The position numbers and the translations under genes are program-made. The notes beneath the pieces are model-generated. The model did no database searches and was not told the origin of the DNA. It saw nothing but the letters and a program-made list of their open reading frames with translations. Source: an uncultured Pelagibacteraceae bacterium (GTDB lineage Bacteria > Pseudomonadota > Alphaproteobacteria > Pelagibacterales > Pelagibacteraceae). From it: a DNA stretch of 56,346 nt. How positions within the stretch are numbered: the stretch's first letter is position 1; each line of letters begins with the position of its first letter. The stretch spans positions 1 to 56,346 of the forward strand of contig CABXYF010000005.1 in the NCBI GenBank assembly GCA_902516435.1. Reading direction: 5' to 3'. Below, piece after piece: positions 9,197 to 16,724 of the stretch.

Positions 9197-9541
9197 ATGA
9201 ATTTAGAGTTTGTTTATAAAATTCTTGATGAAAAAGAATGGAAGGAAGCAAAAAAAAATGGTGTTTATTCTGGTACTTCTAAAGATATAGAAGATGGCTA
9301 TATTCATTTTTCGGAACAACAGCAAATACAGGAGACATTAAAGTTGTTTTATCCAAATCAAGAAAATTTAGTTTTGCTAAAAGTTCATACATTAAAGTTA
9401 GAACATTTGCTTTGGGAGCAAGCTTCTAATGGAGATATGTATCCTCATTTATACTCAACACTTGATGTTAAAAAGGTTATAGATGAATTTGAATTAATAT
9501 TAGATGAGAATGGTATTCATCAATTACCAGATATTTCATAA
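9197..9541 (+). CDS. DUF952 family protein
   Basis: 114-residue cytosolic protein of the DUF952 family. The opening VYKILDEKEWKEAKKNGVYSG, the motif DGYIHFSEQQQIQETL and the later LLWEQASNGDMYPHLYS are the family's conserved parts. The start lies four bases after the phosphatase stop, so the two are probably translated together. Family function is unknown; the fold has been compared with ADP-ribosyl-transferase-like or glutathione-transferase-associated proteins, but nothing in the sequence decides this. Confidence 0.8.
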   Translation: MNLEFVYKILDEKEWKEAKKNGVYSGTSKDIEDGYIHFSEQQQIQETLKLFYPNQENLVLLKVHTLKLEHLLWEQASNGDMYPHLYSTLDVKKVIDEFELILDENGIHQLPDIS

Positions 9542-9556
9542 ATTAATTATCAATAT

Positions 9557-9892
9557 TTAATTTAGCCGACCTAAATAGTTAACCATTATCACTCCAATAA
9601 TAATTAAGATGATCCCTACTATTCCATAAATATTAGGTACCTGATTAAATTTTAATACAGCAAAAAGCACAACACCGGTAACTGTTAAACCGCTATATGT
9701 TGCATAAGCAAAACCAACTGGCAGAGTATGCATAGCTTTAGCAATTGAGAACATTGTAATACACATAAACAAAATACATAAAATTGAAGGAGTTAGTTTA
9801 GTAAATCCCTCAGAAATTTTTGCTAAACTATTAGATGCAATTCCAAAAGAAATTCCAATAGCTAAAAATAAATACCCCAATAATGGTTTCAT
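9557..9892 (-). CDS. SMR-family membrane protein lacking the catalytic Glu (second of pair)
   Basis: 111 residues, four membrane helices, clearly small-multidrug-resistance family (AKISEGFTKLTPS after helix 1; GFAYATYSGL in helix 3; VNYLGRLN end). Aligned on K-x-SEGF, the position of EmrE Glu14 is residue 17, which here is Gly (SFGIASNSLAK). The position of EmrE Trp63 is Tyr (ATYSG). Both residues are needed for proton-coupled drug export in known SMRs, so this is unlikely to be a conventional exporter. It starts two bases after the stop of its paralogue, suggesting a heterodimer. Substrate unknown. Confidence 0.85.
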   Translation of the reverse strand: MKPLLGYLFLAIGISFGIASNSLAKISEGFTKLTPSILCILFMCITMFSIAKAMHTLPVGFAYATYSGLTVTGVVLFAVLKFNQVPNIYGIVGIILIIIGVIMVNYLGRLN

Positions 9893-9894
9893 GA

Positions 9895-10227
9895 TTATTG
9901 TTTTCCTAGTAAATTAACCAATAAAACACCTATAATTATAAAAGCCAAACCTATCATTGAATATAAATTCGGAACTTGATTATATTTGATGATTCCAACT
10001 ATAACGGTCGCAATAATTGTTAGTCCCGCAAATGAGGCATAGGTAATTCCCATAGGAATATTCTTCATCACTAATGAGAGAGCATACATACAAAGCACAA
10101 TTGTAATAGCTGTAATTATGCTAGGAACTAAAAGTGTAAATCCCTCAGCAGTTTTCGCGAAACTGTTTGAGGTGACTCCTAAAAAAACTGCAATTCCTAA
10201 AAATAAATAAGAAGTAGCAAGACTCAT
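9895..10227 (-). CDS. SMR-family membrane protein lacking the catalytic Glu (first of pair)
   Basis: 110 residues, four predicted membrane helices, same family and layout as the adjacent 9557-9892 product (FAKTAEGFTLLVPS; GITYASFAGL). The EmrE Glu14 position is again Gly (residue 17 in VFLGVTSNS) and the Trp63 position is Phe (ASFAG). The pair therefore shares the same double substitution. By contrast the single SMR at 53331-53663 keeps both Glu and Trp. It lies 40 bases downstream of the isomerase gene at the end of a long minus-strand series. Paired SMR genes usually make heterodimers; a transport role for a small metabolite is possible but not shown. Confidence 0.85.
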   Translation of the reverse strand: MSLATSYLFLGIAVFLGVTSNSFAKTAEGFTLLVPSIITAITIVLCMYALSLVMKNIPMGITYASFAGLTIIATVIVGIIKYNQVPNLYSMIGLAFIIIGVLLVNLLGKQ

Positions 10228-10267
10228 TTAAAAATATCTTAAATCAATTTAAATTGAATTTATATAA

Positions 10268-10858
10268 TTATTTAAGTGACCAACTAATAGCATCTTCCAT
10301 TCTATCATCACCCCAAAAGAGTTCATTTTTAACGATAAAAGATGGACTACCAAAAATTTTATTTGCTCGAGCTGAATTTGTATTTTCAATATATTTTTCT
10401 TTTATTATTGCCGAGTTTGCTTCAGAGATAATTTCATCTTTTTTTAAATTTAATTCTGTACAAACTTCAGAAATACTAGGTTCAATTGCAGGTTCTTTGC
10501 CCTCTTGAAACCATTTTTTATAAGTAAGAATAACAAATTTTTCTCCCCAACCTTTTTCAAATCCAAGAATTGCTATTTGATTAGCTAAATCAAACTCTGA
10601 TAATGGATAGGGGACTGGTGTTTTAGCAAAAAAACTATAACTTTCTGCTCTTCTTTCAATATCTCTCCACATGTAATTGACTTTATTAATTTTTTCTTTT
10701 GGAAATGGAATATTATTCATTTCCTTCATAATTGCTCTAACTGAAAATGGTTTCCAATTAAATTTTACTTGATGTTGTTTTTCAACATCAAGTATTCTTG
10801 TGACAGATAGATAGGTGTAAGTACTTCCTATCGAAAAATAAAAATCAATATTACTCAC
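10268..10858 (-). CDS. 2-hydroxychromene-2-carboxylate isomerase family (DsbA-fold, kappa-GST-like)
   Basis: 196 residues with a thioredoxin/DsbA-like fold. The N-terminus IDFYFSIGSTYTYLSVTRI has the family's active-site Ser where DsbA has CxxC. SPSFIVKNELFWGDDRMEDA near the C-terminus holds the conserved cis-Pro loop and the typical W-G-x-DR motif. Members isomerise aromatic-ring cleavage products with glutathione, or act as kappa-class GSTs. No aromatic degradation genes adjoin it; it follows the NTF2-like gene with no gap. The substrate here is unknown. Confidence 0.85.
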   Translation of the reverse strand: MSNIDFYFSIGSTYTYLSVTRILDVEKQHQVKFNWKPFSVRAIMKEMNNIPFPKEKINKVNYMWRDIERRAESYSFFAKTPVPYPLSEFDLANQIAILGFEKGWGEKFVILTYKKWFQEGKEPAIEPSISEVCTELNLKKDEIISEANSAIIKEKYIENTNSARANKIFGSPSFIVKNELFWGDDRMEDAISWSLK

Positions 10859-11179
10859 TTACTTTGGCATTGGTGTTGCACCAGTTTCTAGACTTGCTAT
10901 TTTTCCATCCTTATATTTATAAACTGCCATCACTGCTTCAACATTCCCATCATCAAATGTTACAAAAGCATGGTGAATACCTACTTCATCATTTTCATAA
11001 ACGATTCTCGTGTCTCTTTGGTTAATGTCACCGCTCATCGCCCATTTCATTACATCGGATTTACCTAATGTATTACCAGATTTATGCATGGTGAATTTAA
11101 AATCATCATGTAACAGTTCATTCATTGTAGCTTCATCTTTATTTTTTAATGCAGCTTCATATTTTTCTAATATCGACAT
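10859..11179 (-). CDS. SnoaL/NTF2-like small protein
   Basis: 106 residues from the ATG at 11179. This start is chosen over an upstream in-frame ATG at 11203 because AAGGAG stands five bases before it. The pattern ILEKYEAALKNKDEATMNELLHDDFKFTMHKSG, with later VMKWAMSGD and YKYKDGKIASLETG, is that of the NTF2-like/SnoaL cone fold, a common scaffold for small isomerases and cyclases or ligand-binding proteins. It belongs to the run of small minus-strand genes and has a distant fold-relative in the first gene of that run (14106-14489). No catalytic residues can be assigned. Confidence 0.75.
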   Translation of the reverse strand: MSILEKYEAALKNKDEATMNELLHDDFKFTMHKSGNTLGKSDVMKWAMSGDINQRDTRIVYENDEVGIHHAFVTFDDGNVEAVMAVYKYKDGKIASLETGATPMPK

Positions 11180-11189
11180 TTTTTCTCCT

Positions 11190-11477
11190 TTATATTCCTT
11201 CAATTATCATCCCATTAGAATCTGCGTTATCTAATCGAATGTTTTTTATTGGTTTGTATTCCTCAGAGTTATACCACTCCATGGCCTTATCATAAGAGGG
11301 AAATTTTATCACAACTGTTCTTGGATGTTGCCATGATCCCTCTACAATTACATTTTTACCACCTCTCACAAGATATTCTCCACCAAATCTTTCAGCAGTT
11401 GGCTTAACTTTTTCGACGTATTCTTTATAGTTTTCAGGATTATTTACATTGATGTTAAAGATTGCGTATCCTGGCAT
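11190..11477 (-). CDS. DUF1330 family protein
   Basis: 95 residues. GYAIFNINVNNPENYKEYVEKV, GGEYLVRGG, VIVEGSW and VVIKFPSYDKAMEWYNSEEYKPI are the DUF1330 signature, a dimeric alpha/beta-barrel (ferredoxin-like) fold. The start is two bases after the preceding stop, with no good ribosome-binding site, so coupling is likely. Biochemical function is unknown; the fold is shared with ABM monooxygenases and EthD-like proteins, several of which also occur in this gene run. Confidence 0.85.
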   Translation of the reverse strand: MPGYAIFNINVNNPENYKEYVEKVKPTAERFGGEYLVRGGKNVIVEGSWQHPRTVVIKFPSYDKAMEWYNSEEYKPIKNIRLDNADSNGMIIEGI

Positions 11478-11479
11478 AA

Positions 11480-11803
11480 TTATTCTGCAGGTTTAACAAC
11501 GCTTCCTGATGCTTCAGCAGCTTTTCTAAATGCTTTGTTATAATCTATAACTTCATGTATCATTAAATCATCCATCAAACCTGAATTTATAAATGCTACT
11601 TTCATTCCAACAACAGTTTCAGCATCTCCTTCAATACAGCAAATAACATCAAATCTACCACGGACCCACTCATAACTAATCATTTTACCACCAATTGCTT
11701 CAATAACTTTTTGTGTTGATGCAAATCTATCAGCCGAGGGATCTTTTTGCATTCTATGTAAAAGTTCTTTACTTACTTTTCCAATTACATAATATTTTGC
11801 CAT
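11480..11803 (-). CDS. GYD-domain protein
   Basis: 107-residue cytosolic protein. The core YEWVRGRFDVICCIEGDAETVVGMKVAF is the GYD domain (PF08734-type), another ferredoxin-like dimeric barrel. AAGGTGG lies upstream of the start, overlapping the end of the previous gene. It sits between a DUF1330 gene and another small barrel-like protein, with 1-2 base gaps on both sides. No active site can be named. Confidence 0.7.
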   Translation of the reverse strand: MAKYYVIGKVSKELLHRMQKDPSADRFASTQKVIEAIGGKMISYEWVRGRFDVICCIEGDAETVVGMKVAFINSGLMDDLMIHEVIDYNKAFRKAAEASGSVVKPAE

Positions 11804-11804
11804 A

Positions 11805-12095
11805 TTACATATCCACCTTTTTTAATTCCCAAGCAGTCATTTTATTTACACAATCATCATAAATCTCCTTACCAACTGGATGTGTACCAGAAACTAATTC
11901 TTTCATTTTTTCCTCATTATGAACAAACACTTTAAACATGACACCACTTTTATCAGGTTTTACTGCTCCAATAGTTTTTTCTGGATAAGCTGCTGATTTT
12001 CTTACACTCATTCCTTCATCTGATTGCATCCATCCCATAAATTTTTCTAATTTACCTTCTTTTAAGTCTGCGATTACTAACATTTCTTTTTCCAT
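11805..12095 (-). CDS. small uncharacterised protein, probable dimeric alpha/beta-barrel fold
   Basis: 96 residues, no signal peptide. I do not recognise a named family. The beta-alpha pattern (EMLVIADLKEGKLEKFMGWMQSD..., GVMFKVFVHNEEKMKELVSG) resembles ABM/DUF1330-type ferredoxin-like barrels. AAGGAG precedes the ATG at good spacing. The C-terminal ELKKVDM overlaps the ribosome-binding region of the next gene. Its place among structurally similar small proteins suggests a shared, unknown pathway. Confidence 0.65.
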   Translation of the reverse strand: MEKEMLVIADLKEGKLEKFMGWMQSDEGMSVRKSAAYPEKTIGAVKPDKSGVMFKVFVHNEEKMKELVSGTHPVGKEIYDDCVNKMTAWELKKVDM

Positions 12096-12151
12096 TTTTT
12101 CTCCTTTTTTAATTAATATATCCCTGATTTTATTAACTTGTCTATTTCTTT

Positions 12152-12550
12152 TTATTGAAGTGTACCCCGTAATTTTTCAATATCCTCTTCAGATCCAGGA
12201 ATAAGTTTGTAGATAAATGAGTTACACTCATCATTTCTTGCTGTATTAAAAGGTTGACCAATTAATTTATCTAATTCCTCAATAGTCCCTTTATTAATTT
12301 CGTCCTCTTTCACTTTTTCACTCAAAAGATAAGCTTTAACTATTTTAAATGAGGCCAAGGCGTATTCATTTTGGATAGCTTCAACTTCATTAGCAGGAAT
12401 AAAAGTTATTGCTGTATAGTGGCCCAAACATTTTATAGCCTCTTTTTTATCCTCATTTGTGATGTGTCCACCTGCAAAAGTAAGAGTTGGACTAACTAGT
12501 AATAAAATAGATATTACTAAATTTCTGGTGTTAATATAACGTTTGGACAA
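12152..12550 (-). CDS. secreted two-cysteine protein (paralogue B)
   Basis: 132 residues if read from the TTG at 12550, which overlaps the upstream gene by 20 bases; no ATG is available before the signal peptide, so the start is uncertain. A signal peptide is clear (hydrophobic SILLLVSP, then TFA before GGH). The mature ~105 residues hold two cysteines, in IKCLGHY and NDECNSF. They align with the neighbouring 12531-12905 product along the whole length, including a conserved Pro, an A..K..KAY helix and an IP(G)..EE..K...TL ending. Periplasmic, probably helical with one disulfide. Function unknown. Confidence 0.75.
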   Translation of the reverse strand: MSKRYINTRNLVISILLLVSPTLTFAGGHITNEDKKEAIKCLGHYTAITFIPANEVEAIQNEYALASFKIVKAYLLSEKVKEDEINKGTIEELDKLIGQPFNTARNDECNSFIYKLIPGSEEDIEKLRGTLQ

Positions 12551-12905
12551 CTTTTTTTACTCTTTCCTCTCCATCTGGGATAGTTGAATTAACGAAATTA
12601 TGACATGCTTCCGTTTTTTCTTTGTCGTATTTTGAACCATAATGTTTATCTACTGCTTTATTTACTCCTTCATCCCATTCACTCTCCGGAATACCAACTT
12701 CTAAAGCATAAGATTTAAGAACTTTTACTGTAGCCATAGACTTTTCCTTCATACTATATTCAAAAGTTTCTCCTGATGGCAAAAAGTAATTAGCCATATA
12801 TATACCACTACAATCCCAAGCTTTAGCCTTATTGTTGTCTGACATACCTGCGTATGCTGAGGTAGAAAGAAATAAAGCGCTTATTAATATAATTATTTTT
12901 TTCAT
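12531..12905 (-). CDS. secreted two-cysteine protein (paralogue A)
   Basis: 124 residues with a textbook signal peptide (MKKIIILISALFLSTSAYA, cleavage after AYA). The two cysteines of the mature part lie in WDCSGIY and EACHNF, at the same places as in the adjacent paralogue B, so the pair arose by duplication. AGGAGA precedes the ATG. Not recognised as a named family. The conserved Cys pair, acidic charge and small size suggest a stable periplasmic helical protein, perhaps ligand binding, but nothing in the sequence proves this. Confidence 0.8.
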   Translation of the reverse strand: MKKIIILISALFLSTSAYAGMSDNNKAKAWDCSGIYMANYFLPSGETFEYSMKEKSMATVKVLKSYALEVGIPESEWDEGVNKAVDKHYGSKYDKEKTEACHNFVNSTIPDGEERVKKVVQTLY

Positions 12906-12914
12906 ATTATTCTC

Positions 12915-13403
12915 CTATTTTTTTAATGTATAAGTTCCCCTGTAATAATTCGTTGCATGAATTCTACCTTCCTGAGCAGACTTAATTTGTGTGTAACCTG
13001 TAGTTCCACTGCATTCGATACCTTCATATCTACCTGTACCACTGATACATTTAAAAGTACCATCCATTGAGTAACCTAATTTTATTTCATAATAAATTAT
13101 TGCTGTATCACCATTTATAAACATTACTTTGCAGTGACCCATTTCAAAACCTTTACCTGGAATTGACCCTGCACCTATACAATAATGTGATGAATTATCA
13201 CCAAATGAAGTACCTTCGATTGCATTAAATCCACTTTGACCTTCGTATGTAAAAGTCATGACGTTTCCTTTTTCATCTACGATAGCTTTAGCATCGCCAA
13301 CAAAAAAACCAGCAAGACTAATTTTTCCACTATGACCATCTGCAAATGATACTGAAGACATTGACATTAATGTAAAAATTAATGCTAATATTATTTTTTT
13401 CAT
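12915..13403 (-). CDS. secreted beta-rich protein of unknown function
   Basis: 162 residues from the ATG at 13403, preferred over an in-frame GTG nine bases upstream because AAGGTG is correctly placed before it. Signal peptide MKKIILALIFTLMSMSSVSFA, then a glycine- and threonine-rich chain (GEKISL-like strands, YEGQSGFNAIEGTS, CISGTGRYEG) ending YYRGTYTLKK. This suggests a small periplasmic beta-barrel with up to four cysteines (YCIG, GHCKV, KCIS, ECSG). The strand pattern recalls lipocalin or allene-oxide-cyclase-like barrels, but I do not recognise the family. It is followed by the two-cysteine secreted pair. Confidence 0.75.
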   Translation of the reverse strand: MKKIILALIFTLMSMSSVSFADGHSGKISLAGFFVGDAKAIVDEKGNVMTFTYEGQSGFNAIEGTSFGDNSSHYCIGAGSIPGKGFEMGHCKVMFINGDTAIIYYEIKLGYSMDGTFKCISGTGRYEGIECSGTTGYTQIKSAQEGRIHATNYYRGTYTLKK

Positions 13404-13424
13404 TTTTATCACCTTTTTTTCTGT

Positions 13425-13694
13425 TTAATCTGAGCAAACGCTCATTACTGTTGTTTCTTGTTTATGTCCAGATTGTTCAATTATTTTAGCATTTTCAGGA
13501 CTCTGCATAAATTTCTGCATTGTATCTGCTGCAGGAGTTTCCATCACAAAATGTACCTTGTTAGGGTTTTCTACCTCATTCCCTAAATATATTGTTTTAA
13601 TGCCAGCTGCTTCTCTAGGCTCAGAATGCTCGTCAAACATTTTTTTCCAATGAGCCCAATCATTTACTTCAAAGCTCCCAACTATTTTTACCAT
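13425..13694 (-). CDS. small dimeric alpha/beta-barrel-like protein (DUF3764-like)
   Basis: 89 residues from the ATG at 13694, chosen because GGGGAGA lies just upstream; a longer frame reading back into the cupin gene is unlikely. IVGSFEVNDWAHWKKMFDEHSEPREAAGIKTIYLG and VHFVMETPAADTMQKFM show the repeated beta-alpha pattern of ABM-like proteins and resemble the DUF3764 group. Its start is one base past the cupin stop (TAAAATG arrangement), so it is surely translated with it. Function unknown. Confidence 0.7.
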   Translation of the reverse strand: MVKIVGSFEVNDWAHWKKMFDEHSEPREAAGIKTIYLGNEVENPNKVHFVMETPAADTMQKFMQSPENAKIIEQSGHKQETTVMSVCSD

Positions 13695-13695
13695 T

Positions 13696-14046
13696 TTATT
13701 CTCCCCATACCCCAGCAAACTCATATGCTTCAACAGGTTCACTACCAACTACCCAAGCATCATGCCCCGGTGTTACAGAGTAAGAGTCTCCTGCTTTATA
13801 TGTAACTTCTGTTCCATCATCGTGTTTTGCACAAACAGTACCTTTTGTGATGATGCCAATATGGTTAGCCTGACAACTATCAGTTCCAACATGAGGTTTG
13901 ACATCTGCAGACCATTTCCATCCTGGTTTTAAATGTAACCTTACTACTCTTTGACCGCCTACTTTAACTGCTTCAATTTTAGCATTATTAAATTTATCAA
14001 CTATTTCATCTGCTTCATCAAAAGATTTAACTTCAATACTACTCAT
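13696..14046 (-). CDS. cupin-domain protein
   Basis: 116-residue single-domain cupin. The first motif region VKPHVGTDSCQANHIGIITKGTV and the second GDSYSVTPGHDAWVVGSEPVEAYEF give a jelly-roll with candidate metal ligands His in KPHVG, His in ANHIG and His in PGHDA. AGGGGG before the ATG is strong. Cupins of this size act as isomerases, dioxygenases or sensors; no substrate can be deduced. It is the second gene of the small-protein run. Confidence 0.8.
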   Translation of the reverse strand: MSSIEVKSFDEADEIVDKFNNAKIEAVKVGGQRVVRLHLKPGWKWSADVKPHVGTDSCQANHIGIITKGTVCAKHDDGTEVTYKAGDSYSVTPGHDAWVVGSEPVEAYEFAGVWGE

Positions 14047-14105
14047 ATTAACCCCCTCTGTTAGTTAATAATTATTTAGTTTATCCAGAATTGACATATT
14101 GTTCC

Positions 14106-14489
14106 TTAATTTTTCATTGCATTGAACATGCTAAGGGTGTCATCAAATGTCATCATGGTTACAGTTTTTCCTTGATCATTCATTTCAAAATAATGTCCAA
14201 ACATAGTATCCATGTTATCAGCTTTGGCATGAACTCTTACAAAAATCTTATTTCCTTCACTGATCATATCCATAATTTTTAAATTAAAATTTGGCCATGT
14301 TCCTGGAATTTTAGACATTGTTGCTATCATAGCTTGTTTTCCTTTATGAACTCCTGATAAAGGATGAACACCTTCCTTACCTGGAAATGTCCAAACTATA
14401 TTGTCATCAATCATATCATTAAAAAATGTTTCCATATCTCCCGTGTTAAAAAGTTCATATGCTTTTTTCATTTGTTCTTTTATGTCCAT
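14106..14489 (-). CDS. SnoaL/NTF2-like protein, first gene of the small-protein run
   Basis: 127 residues. IKEQMKKAYELFNTGDMETFFNDMIDDNIVWTFPGKEGVHPLSGVHKGKQAMIATM is the typical ketosteroid-isomerase/SnoaL-like opening, with the family's W-x-FPG and H-x-G-K-x-A parts. VRVHAKADNMD forms the later strands. Consensus AGGAGG lies before the ATG. A sigma-70-like promoter (TTGACG-N17-CATAAC at 14548-14576) points to this gene. Probably binds a small hydrophobic molecule or is a small isomerase; the actual role is unknown. Confidence 0.8.
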   Translation of the reverse strand: MDIKEQMKKAYELFNTGDMETFFNDMIDDNIVWTFPGKEGVHPLSGVHKGKQAMIATMSKIPGTWPNFNLKIMDMISEGNKIFVRVHAKADNMDTMFGHYFEMNDQGKTVTMMTFDDTLSMFNAMKN

Positions 14490-14547
14490 GTTTCCTCCTA
14501 TGTTTATTAAGGTTAATTTTAAACTAACTAAGAATTGTTAAAGTAAT

Positions 14548-14576
14548 GTTATGATTGCAACTTTGATATGCGTCAA
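14548..14576 (-). promoter_or_regulatory. candidate sigma-70 promoter of the small-protein gene run
   Basis: On the minus strand, TTGACG (14576-14571) is followed after 17 bases by CATAAC (14553-14548). This gives a 5/6 and a 4/6 match to the -35 and -10 consensus, with a predicted start about 50 bases before the ATG of the NTF2-like gene at 14489. AT-rich DNA yields chance matches, so this is moderate evidence only. Confidence 0.4.
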
Positions 14577-14734
14577 AAGGGAACTATTAAATTGTTACTA
14601 TTATATTTGAAAATTACATCTCTATATTGTTTTAAAAATATATGTATTTGACGCTTGTAATATTATTTTCAACTATTTGGGGAAAACTTTAAATTTTTTT
14701 TTATTTATATCTAAATTTTTGCTAAAAGTATTTT

Positions 14735-15148
14735 ATGATTGATAAGTTTAATGGAATTTTTTATTTAATCATTTTTTTAATCCACTTCATTGGTATTGGC
14801 GCATATTCATATCAAATGATAATTGGAAATCAAAAATTTAGAGAAAAATTTGAAATAGACAAAACTGCAGCTACGATCATGAGAATGACTGGAGCTTTAT
14901 TCCTTGGATCATTTTTAATGGCTATTTATATAATGTTTGTAAGACCTAATGGTGTTGAAGGAACATGGGCATTCTTTAATTTGGTGTTTGTTCAAAATCT
15001 TTGCATTTTTATAATTAATACTTACTCAATAAAAATAGATAAAACTGGTATAATGAATGATTCTAATGAAGGTGTAATTGCGCCATTAGTATTTACAATA
15101 TTAAGTGCAGTTCTTATCTATGGATTATCAGATAAAATTTATATCTAA
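14735..15148 (+). CDS. small four-helix membrane protein, unknown
   Basis: 137 residues with about four membrane helices (6-28, 47-69, 80-100, 114-131) and short loops (EKFEIDKTAATIMRMTG, KIDKTGIMNDSNEG). I do not recognise the family. It stands alone on the plus strand after a 245-base A/T-rich gap that separates it from the divergent small-protein run; that gap contains the minus-strand promoter noted above and no other coding signal. The 3' end overlaps cysK convergently by 4 bases. Confidence 0.7.
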   Translation: MIDKFNGIFYLIIFLIHFIGIGAYSYQMIIGNQKFREKFEIDKTAATIMRMTGALFLGSFLMAIYIMFVRPNGVEGTWAFFNLVFVQNLCIFIINTYSIKIDKTGIMNDSNEGVIAPLVFTILSAVLIYGLSDKIYI

Positions 15149-16146
15149 AGCCAACTGGGATAGGGTAAACCTTTTTCTTCAAGGAATTTTTTATTAAACA
15201 TTTTAGTAGAATATTTATCACTTCTATCACAAAGAATTGTTACAATTGTTTTTCCAGGGCCTAATTCTTTACCCATTCTTATAGCTCCTGCAATATTAAT
15301 TCCACAGCTAGTACCTAAACTTAATCCTTCGTTTTGAATTAGATCATAGAGAATTGGTAATGCTTCATGATCATCTATTGAATAGGCATCATCGATTTTA
15401 GCCTCTTTAAAATTTGCAGTAATTCTACTAGATCCAATTCCCTCAGTTATTGAACCTCCTTCAGATTTTAATTCGCCAGTTTTAATAAAATTATAAAGAC
15501 TTGAACCTTTAGGATCAGAGAGAAAAATTTTTATATCTTTATTTTTTTCTTTAAGAGCATTACTAATTCCTGAAATTGTCCCACCGGTTCCTGAGGAACA
15601 GACAAATCCATCAACTTTTCCGTTAGTTTGATCCCATATTTCTTTACCAGTTCCTTCGTAGTGACCCTTTGCATTTGCTGTATTATCAAATTGGTTAGCC
15701 CAAATTACTCCATTGTTATTTGAAGGTCTGAGTTCATCAGCTAATCGGGCAGCAACTTTAACAAAGTTGTTATCATCCGTATAAGGTTTAGCTGGAACTA
15801 GTTTTAATTCAGCTCCAAGATTTCTTAAAATATCTTTTTTTTCTTGAGTTTGATTATCATTCATAACTATGATTGTTTTATATCCTAAGGAATTTCCTAT
15901 AAAACCCAAACCAATTCCTGTATTACCAGCTGTACCTTCAACGATTGTTCCACCTTTTGTGATTAATTTTTTATCTTGTGCATCTTTAATTAATGCAAGT
16001 GCTGCCCTGTCTTTAACAGAACCACCAGGATTTAAAAATTCGGCTTTACCATAAATATTGCAACCAGTAATTTCTGATGCAGCTCTTAATTTTATTAAAG
16101 GAGTATTTCCAATACCTGAAATAAAATCATTTTGTAAATCATTCAT
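15145..16146 (-). CDS. cysK: cysteine synthase (O-acetylserine sulfhydrylase family)
   Basis: PLP-dependent beta-synthase of 333 residues joining O-acetylserine with sulfide to give cysteine. GNTPLIKL, GGSVKDRAAL with PLP Lys45, EGTAGNTGIGLG and SSGTGGTISG are the fold-type II signatures. The longer ~330-residue form ending KGLPYPSWL resembles the alphaproteobacterial CysK/CBS-like branch. The start shares one base with the cysE stop (TAATG), so substrate-producing and substrate-using enzymes are co-expressed. A cystathionine beta-synthase activity is a less likely alternative, given the cysE partner. Confidence 0.9.
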   Translation of the reverse strand: MNDLQNDFISGIGNTPLIKLRAASEITGCNIYGKAEFLNPGGSVKDRAALALIKDAQDKKLITKGGTIVEGTAGNTGIGLGFIGNSLGYKTIIVMNDNQTQEKKDILRNLGAELKLVPAKPYTDDNNFVKVAARLADELRPSNNNGVIWANQFDNTANAKGHYEGTGKEIWDQTNGKVDGFVCSSGTGGTISGISNALKEKNKDIKIFLSDPKGSSLYNFIKTGELKSEGGSITEGIGSSRITANFKEAKIDDAYSIDDHEALPILYDLIQNEGLSLGTSCGINIAGAIRMGKELGPGKTIVTILCDRSDKYSTKMFNKKFLEEKGLPYPSWL

Positions 16147-16724
16147 TATTCTGATTTTTTATCACTATCAGGGGTAATTCCATAAGGTTTAAATTCACTG
16201 TCTGCCATTCCAACATTTTTTGCTGGAATTCCAACCATTACTGCTTTTTCTGGAACATCTTTTGTTATTACAGCGTTAGCTCCTATTTTTGCACAACATC
16301 CTACTGTAACTGGACCTAAAACTTGTGCACCAGAACCAATAACAACCTCATCTTCAATTGTTGGATGACGTTTAACGTTTCTCTGATCATTTGAATTAAT
16401 ACTAGGTGCTATTCCTCCTAAAGTAACCATATGATAGATGGTAACATTATTACCAATTTTAGAAGTTTCGCCTATTACAACACCCATGCCATGATCGATA
16501 AATAAATTTTTTCCTATTTTTGCTTTAGGATGAATTTCAATACCCGTTAAAAACCTTGAAAACTGTGAAATAATTCTTGCAATTAAATCAAACTTTGCGG
16601 TACTAAAAAAATTTGCCAATCTATGGAAAAAAACTGCCTTTACACCTGGATATGTTAAAATTAAACTTAATTTTGATTTTGCAGCAGGATCCCTGTCGAT
16701 TATTGATTGTAAAAAGTCATTCAT
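16146..16724 (-). CDS. cysE: serine O-acetyltransferase
   Basis: 192 residues, the short (EpsC-type) form of CysE, which acetylates serine with acetyl-CoA as the first step of cysteine synthesis. [28 protein letters not shown] is the conserved N-terminal region. It is followed by left-handed beta-helix hexapeptide repeats with the catalytic His in [11 protein letters not shown] and [18 protein letters not shown]. It lies immediately upstream of cysK with a one-base overlap. The C-terminus ends in a charged tail, not the usual Ile that binds CysK. Confidence 0.93.
   Translation of the reverse strand: MNDFLQSIIDRDPAAKSKLSLILTYPGVKAVFFHRLANFFSTAKFDLIARIISQFSRFLTGIEIHPKAKIGKNLFIDHGMGVVIGETSKIGNNVTIYHMVTLGGIAPSINSNDQRNVKRHPTIEDEVVIGSGAQVLGPVTVGCCAKIGANAVITKDVPEKAVMVGIPAKNVGMADSEFKPYGITPDSDKKSE

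Noticed and set aside
14490-14734. Possible small RNA or extra small gene in the 245-base gap
   Set aside because: Very A/T-rich with no stable GC-bearing hairpin or start-codon/ribosome-site pair; only the minus-strand promoter-like pair is supportable.
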